Shown here: in pieces, positions 1 through 9,307 of the stretch
Numbering within the stretch: the first letter of the stretch is position 1
Layout of the letters: the number at the start of each line of letters is the position of its first letter
Assembly (NCBI RefSeq): GCF_026340565.1
Contig: NZ_JAPEPB010000001.1
Span: 4,626,501 to 4,690,500 of the forward strand
Source of the DNA: Kitasatospora sp. NBC_01287
GTDB lineage: Bacteria; Actinomycetota; Actinomycetes; Streptomycetales; Streptomycetaceae
Length of the DNA stretch: 64,000 nt
Reading direction: 5' to 3'
Notes under the pieces: generated by a model
The model's database searches: none
Told to the model about the DNA's origin: nothing
Seen by the model: the letters and a program-made list of their open reading frames with translations, nothing else
Translations under genes and position numbers: made by a program

Positions 1-2
1 CC

Positions 3-1160
3 GTGCTGGCCGGCTGCACCGCCTTCGCCGCCCGGCCGCTGGCCCGCCACCAGGCGGCCGTGGTGCGGGTCGGCTTCGCGCTGGTCTTCACCCTGCAGCT
101 GCTGCGCGAGTGGCCCAACCGCCGGGTGCTGTACGGCGACCGCTCGCCGTGGAGCCAGGGGCTGGCCCGCGACCTGCTCGGCGAGACGCACGCCTTCACC
201 GTGCTGGTCTGGCGGGACGAGGGCTGGTGGTTCGAGGGCTGCTACCTGCTGGCGATCCTGGCCGGGGTGCTGATGCTGCTCGGCTGGCGGACCAGGTTCA
301 GCTCGGTGCTCTTCCTGGTGGCCGTGCTCTCGGTGCAGAACCGCGACATCCTGGTCGGCGACGGCGGCGACAACATCGTCCACCTGATGGCGATCTACCT
401 GGCCTTCACCCGGTGCTCCGAGGTCTGGTCGCTGGACGCCCGGCGGCGGGCCAGGGGTGGTGGCGACGGCCGGCCGCGGATCGACGCGGTCGGGGTGCTG
501 CTCTGGGCGCTCTGCGGCGCGCTGCTGACGGCGGCCCAGCTGACCGGCCACCTGACCTGGCGGGGTGCCGGCTGGCCCTACGTCGGCTGGTCGGTGCTGT
601 TCTGGCTTCTCTGGGCGGTCGCGGCGCTGTGGTGGCTGCTCGGGCGCCGGTGGCCCGACGGCGAGGTGCGCGCGGTGCTGGACGCGCTGGCCACCATGCT
701 GCACCACTGCGCGATGACGGTGATCGCGGCGCAGGTGGTGCTGGTCTACTCGACGGCCGGCTGGTACAAGGTGCAGGGCTCGCGGTGGCAGGACGGCAGT
801 GCCCTCTACTACCCGCTGCACCTGGACTACTTCACCCCCTGGCCGGGGCTGTCCGCGCTGCTCGGCGGGAGCGCGGTGCTGGTCTTCCTGTTCTCGTACG
901 GCACCGTGCTGGTGCAGGTCGCCTTCCCGTTCACGTTGGTCAACCGGCGGGTGAAGAACGTGCTGCTGGCCGTGATGATCACCGAGCACCTGGCGATCGC
1001 GGTGCTGCTCGGCCTGCCGATCTTCTCGTTGGCGATGGTCGCGGCGGACGCGGTCTTCCTGCCCACCGGGGCGCTGCTCCGGGTCGCCGGATGGCTCCGC
1101 CCGGTCCGCCCGGTCCGCCCGGTCCGCTCGGCCGCTGGTCGGCGGCGGGTGGCGCCCTAG
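3..1160 (+). CDS. HTTM-domain integral membrane protein (5' end may be cut)
   Basis: A 385-residue multi-span membrane protein of the HTTM type, the membrane domain shared with vitamin-K-dependent gamma-carboxylases. Stand-alone bacterial members have no firm function. Hydrophobic segments run along the whole length, with the polar REWPNRRVLYGDRSPW stretch near residue 35 that is typical of actinobacterial members. The first in-frame start is a GTG at the window edge, so the true start could lie upstream. The C-terminus ends in VRPVRPVR, encoded by three 9-bp repeats at about 1101-1127. The FUSC gene starts 10 bp downstream, so the two are probably co-transcribed. Confidence 0.8.
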   Translation: MLAGCTAFAARPLARHQAAVVRVGFALVFTLQLLREWPNRRVLYGDRSPWSQGLARDLLGETHAFTVLVWRDEGWWFEGCYLLAILAGVLMLLGWRTRFSSVLFLVAVLSVQNRDILVGDGGDNIVHLMAIYLAFTRCSEVWSLDARRRARGGGDGRPRIDAVGVLLWALCGALLTAAQLTGHLTWRGAGWPYVGWSVLFWLLWAVAALWWLLGRRWPDGEVRAVLDALATMLHHCAMTVIAAQVVLVYSTAGWYKVQGSRWQDGSALYYPLHLDYFTPWPGLSALLGGSAVLVFLFSYGTVLVQVAFPFTLVNRRVKNVLLAVMITEHLAIAVLLGLPIFSLAMVAADAVFLPTGALLRVAGWLRPVRPVRPVRSAAGRRRVAP

Positions 1161-1170
1161 ACTGTCCGGT

Positions 1171-3378
1171 ATGCCCTGGATCGCCGCGCTGCGCCACACC
1201 GGGCGCGCGGCCCTGCGCTTCGAGCGGGCGCTGGGCGACCCCTACCGGGCGGCGCGCGGGGCGCTCGCGGTGGCGCTGGTGCTCTTCCCGGTGCTGGCGA
1301 TCGGCGGGCCGCGGCCGGCCACCTCGGCCGCGATGGGCGCCTTCATCGCGGGCACCGCGACCTTCCAGCGCAGCTTCCGGCCGCGCCCCTCGCTGGCGCT
1401 GGCCGCGGGCCTGGGCCTGGGCGTCAGCACCTTCCTCGGCTACCTCGCGGTCTCGGTGCCCGGCCTCTTCCCGGTGCTGCTCGCCGTCTGGGCCTTCGGG
1501 GCCGGCCTGGCCTGGTCGCTCGGCCCGAGCGCGGGGGTGGTGGCCACCAACACGCTGACCGTGATGCTGGTGGTGGTGCAGCTGCCGGTCAGCGTGCCGA
1601 CCGCCGTCGCGCACGCGCTGCTCTGCGCGCTCGGCGGCGGGGTCCAGGCGCTGGTGATCACCCTCTGGCCGGTCAAGACCTGGGGCGCGCAGCGCGACGC
1701 GTTGGCCGACGCGTACGCCTCGTTGGCCGACTACGCCCGCCGGCTGCGCTACGACCCGCACGCCTTCATCGACCCGGCCCCGCTGATGACCGCCCGGCAC
1801 GCCGCCGCCCTGACGCCCTGGCAGCGGCGCCGCCGACCGCCCGAACTGGGCGGCCTGCGCGGCCTGGCCGAGCGGATCCGTCCCACCCTGGCCGCGATCG
1901 CCGACCCCGAGATCGGCGCGGCCGCCGAGGGCCCCGAGCGGGACCGGGCCAGGGAGCTGCTGGCCGGAGCCGCCCAGGTGCTGGACGCGCTGGCCCGGGC
2001 GATCCGCACCGGCGAGCCGGCCTCCTGGTCGGCCACCGCGCCCGCCGCGCTGACCGCCCCGCTGCAGCCGGTGCTGCACGGTCCGGCGCTGCGCGCGGCC
2101 CACCGGCTCACCACCCTGCTCGGCCGGGCCTTCGGCGCCCTGGACCGCGACGCCGACTCCACCCTGGAGACGCCGGTGCCCGGGCCCGGCGGCTCGCTGC
2201 TGCGCCCGGGCCTGGCCCGGATGGTGCCGGTGGCCGTGCGCACCGCCCGCCACCAGCTGCGGGCCCGCTCGCCGGTGCTGCACCACGCGGTGCGGCTCTC
2301 CGGGGTGGTCACCGCGGCGTACGTGCTGGCCCGGCTGACCGGCCTGCACCACAGCTACTGGGCGGCGATGACCGCCGCGATGGTGATCCGGCCCGACTTC
2401 GTGCAGACCTACAGCCGGGGCATCGCGCGGGTGGCGGGCACCGTGGTCGGGGTGCTGCTGGCCACCGGCGTGGTGGAGCTCTTCGACCCCGCCGACCGGG
2501 TGGCCTGCGCACTGGCCGTGCTCTGCATCTTCGGGGCCTACCTGACCCTGCGGACCGGCTACGCGGTGATGACCACCTGCATCTCCGCCTACGTGGTCTT
2601 CCTGCTCGGCCTGGAGCCCGGCGCGCCGCTGGAGACGGCACGGGAGCGGATCCTGATGACCCTGCTGGGCGGCGCCGTGGCACTGCTCGGCTACGCCCTC
2701 TTCCCGACCTGGGAGACCGCCAGGCTGCCGGAGCGGACCGCGGAGTGGATCGCCGCCGTGGGCCGGTACGCGGCCGCGGTGCTGGTCGGCTACGGCGATC
2801 CGGCCGGCCGCGAGCCGGGTGCCGTGCGTGGTGCGCTGCTGGACACGCGTGAGGCCAGGGCGGAGTTCCTGCAGGCGCGCGAGCTGGCCGCCGCCGAGCC
2901 GGTGCGGCACGGGGCGCACTCGCCGCAGCTGAGCCGCCGGCAGCTGGGGCGGGCCAGGGAGGCGCTCGGCCTCCTCTCCAGGGTCACCCTGCTGATGGAG
3001 GCCCACCTGCCGGACCGCCAGGGCGAGCCGGTGCCCGGGGCCCTCGCCTTCGGCCGGCTGCTGGCCGACGCGACCGCGGCCGCCGGGGCGGGGGTGCTGA
3101 CCGGGACGGCGGCCGACTTCACGGCGGTGCGGGAGGCGCAGCGGGCCTTCGAGGAGAGTCTGGGCGACGCGCCGGGACCGGCCGGGCAACTCGCGGTGGT
3201 GCGGTCGGGCAGCCGGCTGCTGGTGCAGGCGCTCGGCGAGCTGGAGCGGGCGCTGCGGCCCTCAGCGGGCGGTGCCGCCGAAGTTCCGGCTGCGGGACTG
3301 CCAGTGGAAGAGGCCCATGCCGACCGAGGTGGCCAGGTTGAAGCTGGAGACCAGCGGGCGCATCGGGATGGCCAGTAG
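1171..3378 (+). CDS. FUSC-family membrane transporter
   Basis: 735 residues with two hydrophobic blocks of several helices each (about residues 25-175 and 370-515), each followed by a long soluble stretch. This is the FUSC/aromatic acid exporter (AaeB, YccS-like) plan. The second block has the family-typical segment HHSYWAAMTAAMVIRPD. The substrate cannot be read from sequence; family members export aromatic acids or similar amphiphiles. The last 39 codons overlap the convergent SpoU methyltransferase gene, which is unusual but leaves both frames intact. Those terminal residues are low-complexity and probably not conserved. Confidence 0.85.
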   Translation: MPWIAALRHTGRAALRFERALGDPYRAARGALAVALVLFPVLAIGGPRPATSAAMGAFIAGTATFQRSFRPRPSLALAAGLGLGVSTFLGYLAVSVPGLFPVLLAVWAFGAGLAWSLGPSAGVVATNTLTVMLVVVQLPVSVPTAVAHALLCALGGGVQALVITLWPVKTWGAQRDALADAYASLADYARRLRYDPHAFIDPAPLMTARHAAALTPWQRRRRPPELGGLRGLAERIRPTLAAIADPEIGAAAEGPERDRARELLAGAAQVLDALARAIRTGEPASWSATAPAALTAPLQPVLHGPALRAAHRLTTLLGRAFGALDRDADSTLETPVPGPGGSLLRPGLARMVPVAVRTARHQLRARSPVLHHAVRLSGVVTAAYVLARLTGLHHSYWAAMTAAMVIRPDFVQTYSRGIARVAGTVVGVLLATGVVELFDPADRVACALAVLCIFGAYLTLRTGYAVMTTCISAYVVFLLGLEPGAPLETARERILMTLLGGAVALLGYALFPTWETARLPERTAEWIAAVGRYAAAVLVGYGDPAGREPGAVRGALLDTREARAEFLQARELAAAEPVRHGAHSPQLSRRQLGRAREALGLLSRVTLLMEAHLPDRQGEPVPGALAFGRLLADATAAAGAGVLTGTAADFTAVREAQRAFEESLGDAPGPAGQLAVVRSGSRLLVQALGELERALRPSAGGAAEVPAAGLPVEEAHADRGGQVEAGDQRAHRDGQ

Positions 3379-4044
3379 CGCGTCGGCGCGCGAGCGCAGC
3401 TCCTCGCCCACCCCGTGCCGCTCCGAGCCGAAGACCAGCAGCGCCTGGTCGGGCAGCTCGGTGGCGTGGATGGACTCGCCGTCCGGATCCAGCACGTAGA
3501 GCGGCCCCGGCGGCAGCCCGTCGGGTGCCAGGCGGGCCACGTCGGTGGCGAAGTGCAGGCCGGCGCCGGCCCGCAGCACGGTGGGGTGCCAGGGGTCCAG
3601 GTCGCCGGTGGTCACCACGCCGGTGGCGCCGAAGCCGGCCGCCAGGCGGACCACCGCGCCCACGTTGCCCAGGTTGCGCGGGTTGTCCAGCACCACCACG
3701 GGCGCCCGGCGCGGCAGGGCGCGCAGCCGCTCCAGCGCCCGCTCCGGGTCGGGGCGCACCGCCAACGCGGCCACCCCGGTCGGGTGCGGTCGTCCGACGA
3801 GCTCGCGCAGTGCCGGCGCCGGGACCTCGACCGCGACCGCCAGCGCCGGCGCGAGGTCCGGGGCCAGGGTCGCGGCCAGCTCGGCCAGCGCCGCCCGGTC
3901 GGTGGTGAGCAACTGCCGTACCTCACCGCCGAAGCGCAGGGTGTGCTTGAGCGCGTGGAACCCGTCGATCAGCACGGTGGACGGGTCCGCGGCCGCCGCC
4001 CGCCAGCGGCGCAGCACGAGGTCGGGGGCATCGTGGTCGGTCAT
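3262..4044 (-). CDS. SpoU/TrmH-family RNA 2'-O-methyltransferase
   Basis: 260 residues. The N-terminal half (1-105) resembles an RNA-binding substrate domain. The C-terminal half carries the three SpoU motifs of the SAM-dependent trefoil-knot fold: NPRNLGNVGAVVRLAAGFG (motif 1), FGSERHGV (motif 2) and IPMRPLVSSFNLATSVGMG (motif 3). The family 2'-O-methylates ribose in tRNA or rRNA; which nucleotide is modified here is not evident. It is convergent with and overlaps the FUSC gene by 117 bp. The ATG start fits the expected family length. Confidence 0.9.
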   Translation of the reverse strand: MTDHDAPDLVLRRWRAAAADPSTVLIDGFHALKHTLRFGGEVRQLLTTDRAALAELAATLAPDLAPALAVAVEVPAPALRELVGRPHPTGVAALAVRPDPERALERLRALPRRAPVVVLDNPRNLGNVGAVVRLAAGFGATGVVTTGDLDPWHPTVLRAGAGLHFATDVARLAPDGLPPGPLYVLDPDGESIHATELPDQALLVFGSERHGVGEELRSRADALLAIPMRPLVSSFNLATSVGMGLFHWQSRSRNFGGTAR

Positions 4045-4127
4045 GCCAGCACTCTCGCACGCCGAACGGGTCCGTCAGGCCGGGGTACCGGCCGGGCGGG
4101 GCGGAGCCGGCGGGGGCGGGAGGCGGC

Positions 4128-4601
4128 TCAGTAGTAGGCGCGCATCAGTTCGGTGGCCCAGCGGGGCTGGCCGGTGGCGCCGATCGGGGCGAACTCGGCC
4201 ATCCACGGCTTGAGGTCCAGGACCGGGGTGCCGTCGACGGCGTCCAGACCGAGCACGTGGACGTCCAGGCCGTCCACCCGGACCAGGCGGCAGCGGGAGA
4301 CGCCCAGGCGGTTGGGGCGGTTCTTGCCGCGCTGGGCGAAGATGCCGACCTCGGGCCACTCGGGGTTGCCGCGCGGGCGGCGGGCGGTGGTCTCGATCTT
4401 CTCCTCGGCGACCTTGTGGAAGTGGTAGACCACCTCAAGGTGGGAGAAGGCGTCCAGGCCGCGCAGGGCCTCCTCGGTGTACTGGGTCGGGTCGAGCCGG
4501 ATGACCGCGGCGACCTGGCCCCAGTCGTCGTCGACCACTTCGGTACGGCCGCCGGTGACCAGGCCGATCGGGCGCAGCGTCAGGGCTTCTGCGGTGCTCA
4601 T
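4128..4601 (-). CDS. trmO: TrmO-family tRNA methyltransferase (TsaA-like domain)
   Basis: 157 residues made almost entirely of the TsaA-like (UPF0066/YaeB) beta-barrel. The hallmark RPRGNPEWPEVGIFAQRGKN is followed by RPNRLGVS, the SAM-binding core. The studied member, E. coli TrmO, N6-methylates t6A37 of certain tRNAs. A purine-rich GGGGGAGACG precedes the ATG at 4601. The short length, lacking the C-terminal extension of E. coli TrmO, is common in actinobacteria. It lies 83 bp upstream of the SpoU methyltransferase on the same strand, so the pair forms a small RNA-modification group. Confidence 0.88.
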   Translation of the reverse strand: MSTAEALTLRPIGLVTGGRTEVVDDDWGQVAAVIRLDPTQYTEEALRGLDAFSHLEVVYHFHKVAEEKIETTARRPRGNPEWPEVGIFAQRGKNRPNRLGVSRCRLVRVDGLDVHVLGLDAVDGTPVLDLKPWMAEFAPIGATGQPRWATELMRAYY

Positions 4602-4645
4602 CGTCTCCCCCAGGGGTAGGTGGGTGTACCGATGATCATTGCGTA

Positions 4646-5119
4646 CTACCAGCTCAGCGGGTAGCGCACGGCGGTCCGGCCCAGCCGCCCGGCCAGCACG
4701 CCGATCGCGACCAGCAGGCCGGTGGCGAGCAGCAGCAGCGGCAGGAAGGGCAGCAGGCGCGGGCCCTGCAGCACCACGATCACGGCGGTGGCCGCCGCGG
4801 GCGAGTGCGAGAGGTGGGTGAGCAGCATGGCGCCCAGCGCCAGGCCGGCGGCCACCGCCGCCCCCCAGGCGCTGGGACCGGTGACGGCGAGCACCGCGAA
4901 GCCGATCAGCGCGGCGAGCAGCTGGCCGCCGACCAGGTTGCGCGGCTGGGAGATCGGCAGTCCGGGTGCCCCGTGCACCAGGGCGGCGCTGGCGGCCAGC
5001 GGCGGGATCAGCAACGGCTCGCCGAGCAGCACGCCGACGCCGACCAGCAGGAGCAGGGCGCCGATCGCGAAGCTCGACGCGCGCAGCACGTGCAGGGGGT
5101 GGGGGCGGGGTGCGGACAT
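4646..5119 (-). CDS. HPP-family integral membrane protein
   Basis: 157 residues with about four transmembrane helices and the signature sequences GLPISQPRNLVGGQ and LSHSPAAATAVI of the HPP family. The biochemical role of the family is poorly defined; plant and cyanobacterial members have been linked to nitrite transport. I chose the ATG at 5119 because AGGAG lies 8 nt upstream. A GTG six codons earlier has no such site. The next gene on this strand, trmO, starts 44 bp downstream. Confidence 0.8.
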   Translation of the reverse strand: MSAPRPHPLHVLRASSFAIGALLLLVGVGVLLGEPLLIPPLAASAALVHGAPGLPISQPRNLVGGQLLAALIGFAVLAVTGPSAWGAAVAAGLALGAMLLTHLSHSPAAATAVIVVLQGPRLLPFLPLLLLATGLLVAIGVLAGRLGRTAVRYPLSW

Positions 5120-5233
5120 GCGGCGGCTCCTGGTCACGAGGGGGGCTTGACCAGGAGATTAATCAAACTGTTGAACAGTGGGACAGGCATGTTGCCTGCT
5201 GGGCAAAGGAGTGGACGGCCGGTGGAGGCCGGG

Positions 5234-6268
5234 CTACTCCCACTCCCAGCGGATGCCGCTCTGGCCTGGCTGCTGCTCGGTGGCCAGCACGTGGGCGCTG
5301 GCCGAGGCGCCGATCCAGAGCCGCTCGCGCACCCGGTCCACCACGGCGCCCGGGTCGCGCTCGTAGCGCTCGCAGTGGACGGGCACGGCGGTCGGGTCGA
5401 AGTGCACCTGGAGCACGTACTCGCGCACCGGCGCGGCGAAGCGGCGGCCGTAGACGGTGGTCGGGCCGCCCGGCGGCAGCTCCACCTCGTACTCGAAGAC
5501 GGTGGAGTCGCCGAGCCCGAGCGGGCGGTCCAGCAGCAGCTCGGCGACCAGCAGGCCGATCTCCGGGCAGCGGCGGACCCGGCCGAGCCGGGCGTGCCGC
5601 ACCGAGGTCAGCTCGGGGCAGCCGCCGGCGTCCTCGTCCGCCTGGTGCACCACCAGGCAGCGCGAGACCCCGGCGGTGGTGGCCCGCACCACCTGACGGG
5701 TCCTCAGTTGGCTGCCGAACCGGTCGGCGTCGACGTAGCAGGCGTCGTGCACGCTCAGCCGCTCCAACTCGCCGATCGGCGGCGCGTCCAGCTCCGCGAA
5801 GACCTCGGCGATCCGCTGCTCCTCGGGCCAGATGGTGGCCACCGGCAAGCTGTCCTGCGCGGCGCCGCCGACCCAGCGCCCGCGCGGGCGGGGTGGGCCG
5901 AGCAGGCCGGAGAGCGTGCTGCCGGGCAGCCCGAGCAGCTCTTCGAGCAGCGCCACCGCCCGTACCGAGGAGGCGCGTTCGGGCTGGCTGCGGCCGCGCC
6001 GCCAGTAACTCAGCGTGGTGACACTGACTCTGACGCCCTGTCGGTCCAACTCGGTGCGGATCCGGTCCAGGCTCAGGCCGCTGGCCTCGATCGCGCCGTG
6101 CAGGGTCTCGGCGAACCCGGCGGTGGCCGGGCGCTGTTCGGCGGCCTCCGGGCGCTGGTCAGCGGTGGGACAGGAAGCGGGAACCAGTTTGCGCACCGTG
6201 ACAGCGCGCGGGGGTCGCTCATCCACCAGGCGGAGATGAGCGGTGTTCTGCGGGTAATACGTGCCCAT
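5234..6268 (-). CDS. HTH (XRE-like) regulator with long unclassified C-terminal region
   Basis: 344 residues. Roughly residues 55-110 form a helix-turn-helix of XRE/LacI-like spacing (RTELDRQGVRVSVTTLSYWR) followed by an LEELLGLP turn, as in XRE repressors. The remaining 230 residues are a soluble, mostly beta domain that I do not recognise; similar proteins occur across streptomycetes as DNA-binding proteins of unknown target. The ATG at 6268 has AAGGG 9 nt upstream; a longer reading from 6298 has no site. A hairpin at 6327-6359 lies in its leader. Confidence 0.6.
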   Translation of the reverse strand: MGTYYPQNTAHLRLVDERPPRAVTVRKLVPASCPTADQRPEAAEQRPATAGFAETLHGAIEASGLSLDRIRTELDRQGVRVSVTTLSYWRRGRSQPERASSVRAVALLEELLGLPGSTLSGLLGPPRPRGRWVGGAAQDSLPVATIWPEEQRIAEVFAELDAPPIGELERLSVHDACYVDADRFGSQLRTRQVVRATTAGVSRCLVVHQADEDAGGCPELTSVRHARLGRVRRCPEIGLLVAELLLDRPLGLGDSTVFEYEVELPPGGPTTVYGRRFAAPVREYVLQVHFDPTAVPVHCERYERDPGAVVDRVRERLWIGASASAHVLATEQQPGQSGIRWEWE

Positions 6269-6326
6269 GCGAATTAACCCTTCCCCACCAGCCGCCAAGC
6301 TGTCCGAGGACGCACGCGGCGGGACC

Positions 6327-6359
6327 GGCTCGGTGCCGTTGTGGGGACGGCACCGAGCT
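6327..6359 (-). other. Hairpin in the leader of the HTH regulator gene
   Basis: Inverted repeat GCTCGGTGCCGT / ACGGCACCGAGC with a 7-nt loop, extendable by a wobble pair. It lies 60 bp before the start of the HTH gene on the minus strand and 120 bp beyond the protease terminator. It could be a second terminator or a regulatory leader structure. There is no U tract on either side. Confidence 0.45.
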
Positions 6360-6482
6360 GCAGGAACCTTACGCAGGGACCAGAGGCTACGTCATCTACC
6401 CGCTGGTATGACAGTGGTCACGACAAATTACTTTCACGCGGGTTTGCTCGGATCTCCAAACCGATGAAACGCGAATGCAACA

Positions 6483-6522
6483 ATCCCGCCGGTATCGGAC
6501 GGTGGTCCGATACCGGCGGGAT
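6483..6522. terminator. Strong intrinsic-type terminator hairpin
   Basis: A perfect 18-bp stem (6483-6500 with 6505-6522) around the loop GGTG, 95 bp beyond the stop of the S53 protease gene. Streptomycete terminators often lack a U tract, as here. It separates the protease transcript from the HTH gene. Confidence 0.85.
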
Positions 6523-6616
6523 CTCACTACCTGGGATTTTCCGCAATTCGGTCTCAGGGAGCTACCAGGTAATGACTCGGCGTGTCAGCCGATGTCCAGG
6601 CTCGGTGGCGCGGTTG

Positions 6617-9037
6617 TCAGCCGACGTTCACAGCGGTGTCGTCGATGACGAAGCTGGTCTGCAGCGAGGAGTCCTCGGTGCCGGTGAACTTCAGGGTGAC
6701 GGTCTGTCCGGCGTAGGAGGAGAGGTCGAAGCTCTTCTGCACGTAGCCGGTCGAGGCGTTCACGTTGGAGTACGTGGCCAGGTTGGTGCCGTTGGCGGTC
6801 ACGGCGAGCTTGTCGTAGGCCGTGGTGCCGGTCTCGGCGGTGTCGACGTGCAGCCAGAAGCTGAAGGTCGCCTTGCAGCCGGCCGGGATGGTGACGCTCT
6901 GCGAGACGGTGTCGGTGTGGGTGGAGCCGTAGCCGTCCAGCCACGCCTTCCAGCTGCCCGAGTGGGCCGCCTCGGAGGAGGAGTTGTCGACCACGCCGGT
7001 GCTGGCGGTCCAGGGGGCGGCGGTGCCGGTCTCGAAGCCGGCGTTGCCGAGCAGTTGGGCCGGGGTGCAGCCGGTGGAGCCGGTGGCCACGGTGAAGCCG
7101 AAGGTCGCCGAGCCGGTGGCGCCGGTGGCGTCCTTGGCGGTGACGGTCACCGAGGAGGTGCCCGCGGCGGTCGGGGTGCCGGTGATCAGGCCGGTGGAGC
7201 TGATCGACAGGCCGGCCGGCAGGCCGGTCGCGGTGTAGGTCAGGGTCTGGCCCGAGGCGCTGTCAGCGCCCTTGACCTGCAGCGAGACCGCGGTGCCGAC
7301 GGTGCCGGACTGGGTGCCCGGGTTGGTCACCGTGACGGTGTTGCCGCCGGTGGTGCCGCCGCCGCCGAGCAGCGCGGTGGTCAGCGCGTCGGCGACCGGG
7401 GTGCCCCAGCCGGTGACCTGGTCGTAGCCGGTGCCGGCCTTGAAGTCCTGGTTGGCGCCGGTCTTCACGTCGTGGAACGAGGTGCCGTAGCTGCTGCTGT
7501 TGGCGACCGCGTACAGCGCCGGGTTGGCCTGGCCGAGGTTGGCCTTGCCGGCCGCGGCGGCCTTCTGGTTGAAGAGCGCGGTGAAGCCGGACCAGAGCGG
7601 GGCCGCGGCGCTGGTGCCGCCGTACTGCTGCCACGCCGGGCCGCTGGTGCCCTGGGTGTAGATCGCGAAGCCGCTGTTCGGGTCGGCGTTGGAGGACACG
7701 TCGGGAACGGTGCGCATGGTGCCGCTCACGCCGGTGCCGGTCTGCCAGCTCGGCTTGGCGAAGACGGTGGAGACGCCGCCGCCGGCGGTGCTCCAGGCGC
7801 TCTCCGAGGAGTAGGAGGTGCCGGAGACCTGCAGGTTGGTGCCGCCGACGCTGGTCACGTAGGTGTCCGAGCCGGGGAAGTCGACCGACTTGACCGAGGC
7901 GCCGCTGGTGGAGCGGGTGCAGTCGCGCGAGCCGTCGTCACCGGAGGCGGAGTAGACCGAGATGCCCTCGGCGGCCGCCTGCTTGAAGGAGGTGTCCACC
8001 GCGGTCATCGAGGACTGGGTGGTGTCGGGCTCGCAGCCGCCCCAGGAGATCGAGATGACCGAGACCTGGTCGTCGGCCACGATCTTGGCGGCCATGTCGA
8101 TCTCGCCCTGGTCGCTGTTGGGGGCCTCGTAGACCAGCTGGGTCGCCTTGGGGGCCACGCCGCTGATGATCTCGCTGTCCAGCTCGACCTCGCCCTGGCC
8201 GTCGCCGGGGGCGCTGTCGTAGCTCTGGCCGTCGACCGGGACCGTGGTGGGCGCCGGGCCGGTCAGGCCGTACTGCTTGTCGTAGGTGCTGAGGTTGGAC
8301 GCCGTGTAGCCGTCGAACTCCCAGAGCGCGACCTTGACGCCGGTGCCGTCCGCGCCCACCTTGTTCAGGTTGTAGGCGCCGTCGTACTGGCTGGGGCCGT
8401 AGCCGCTGGGGGTCGCCAGCGGGTGCGAGGTGTTCGGCTTGGCCAGTTCCGGGGTGCGCACGGTCTTGTTGTTCAGACCGGAGACGCCGTCCACGATCGC
8501 GGCGACGTCGGCCGGCAGCGAGGCGGCGTTGTCGTTGGCGAAGAACTGCTTGGCGTCGGAGGCGTCGTAGTACGCGCTCTCGTGCGTGCCGAAGGCCTGC
8601 GCGATCTGGGCGTTGCTGCCCTTGGCGTCGATCACCTGGCGGTTCGCGCTGACCGAGGCGGTCAGGCCCTGCGACTTCAGGAAGGCGACGACGTGGTCGA
8701 CATCCGCCTGGGTCGGCGCGTAGCGCGCGGTGAACTCGGCCGGGGTGAGGTAGTGGCCGTAGTTCGCCGAGGCCGGGTTGGCCACGTCGGCCAGGAACTT
8801 GTCCAGGTCCGCCGTGTTGCGCAGCTTGAGGCTGACCGCCACCGAGAGCTGCTGGGCGGCCGGGACGTCACCCTGCTTCTGCGAGTGGGCGACCGCGGGG
8901 GTCACGGTGTTCGGCAGCGCCACGCGCGGGGCCGAGGCGTTGGGGGTGGCTGCCTGTGCGGCGGTGACCGAGAGCGAGGCTGCGCACAGCGGGAGCAGGG
9001 CTATCGCGGCGGCGAGGGCGAGAGGGCGGGGTCGCAC
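6617..9037 (-). CDS. Secreted sedolisin (S53) serine-carboxyl peptidase with accessory domains
   Basis: 806 residues. A Sec signal peptide (1-29, ending AQAA) leads into an activation prodomain (about 40-215), then the S53 catalytic domain (about 230-555). Catalytic Glu and Asp lie in GEVELDSE, the oxyanion Asp in SASGDDGS, the nucleophile Ser in GGTSAAAP, and the C-terminal Ca-site region in TGYDQVTGWGTP. A putative Ig/He-PIG beta-sandwich (about 560-650) and a jelly-roll module (about 660-806) follow; such modules often bind polymers. The enzyme is probably an extracellular protease that matures by self-cleavage. It is a single-gene transcription unit with a strong terminator. Confidence 0.93.
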   Translation of the reverse strand: MRPRPLALAAAIALLPLCAASLSVTAAQAATPNASAPRVALPNTVTPAVAHSQKQGDVPAAQQLSVAVSLKLRNTADLDKFLADVANPASANYGHYLTPAEFTARYAPTQADVDHVVAFLKSQGLTASVSANRQVIDAKGSNAQIAQAFGTHESAYYDASDAKQFFANDNAASLPADVAAIVDGVSGLNNKTVRTPELAKPNTSHPLATPSGYGPSQYDGAYNLNKVGADGTGVKVALWEFDGYTASNLSTYDKQYGLTGPAPTTVPVDGQSYDSAPGDGQGEVELDSEIISGVAPKATQLVYEAPNSDQGEIDMAAKIVADDQVSVISISWGGCEPDTTQSSMTAVDTSFKQAAAEGISVYSASGDDGSRDCTRSTSGASVKSVDFPGSDTYVTSVGGTNLQVSGTSYSSESAWSTAGGGVSTVFAKPSWQTGTGVSGTMRTVPDVSSNADPNSGFAIYTQGTSGPAWQQYGGTSAAAPLWSGFTALFNQKAAAAGKANLGQANPALYAVANSSSYGTSFHDVKTGANQDFKAGTGYDQVTGWGTPVADALTTALLGGGGTTGGNTVTVTNPGTQSGTVGTAVSLQVKGADSASGQTLTYTATGLPAGLSISSTGLITGTPTAAGTSSVTVTAKDATGATGSATFGFTVATGSTGCTPAQLLGNAGFETGTAAPWTASTGVVDNSSSEAAHSGSWKAWLDGYGSTHTDTVSQSVTIPAGCKATFSFWLHVDTAETGTTAYDKLAVTANGTNLATYSNVNASTGYVQKSFDLSSYAGQTVTLKFTGTEDSSLQTSFVIDDTAVNVG

Positions 9038-9307
9038 GGGTCCTCCTCAGGCCGGCGTGCATGGCCGGCAGGGGATCACGCGTTCCGGGGGTCGAGAACG
9101 CTGGGAAGAACATCCCAGAGATTTGCTGGGAGTTGACCCATGTTCAGGTAATGAAATGCCAAATAACAGTCAAGTGTTCATTGGTGGAACCTGAACTGAA
9201 TGGAGGCATTTCTATACAGTGAATGCGCCGCCCCGCCCCGCCCCCGCCCTTTCCCGCCGCGAGTGGTCTGGTCCACTGCGAACCATCACCCGGCCCGCGG
9301 CCCCGGG
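9038..9307 (-). promoter_or_regulatory. AT-rich promoter region of the S53 protease
   Basis: 270 bp, much more AT-rich than its surroundings. On the minus strand TTGACT (plus-strand complement 9168-9173) is followed 17 nt later by TACCTG, a plausible -35/-10 pair. GTTCAGGT (about 9142) and ACCTGAAC (about 9190) form an inverted pair around it. CTGGGA and TCCCAG form a small hairpin near 9100. No gene is visible here. The promoter assignment is inferred. Confidence 0.4.

Noticed and set aside
979..3189. Very long open frame on the minus strand opposite the FUSC gene
   Set aside because: It is rich in Arg, Gly, Pro and Gln with no domain, and mirrors the high third-position GC of the real gene. 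The same applies to 6341-9136 plus (opposite the protease), 44148-46406 plus (opposite thiC) and 46507-48273 minus (opposite flotillin).
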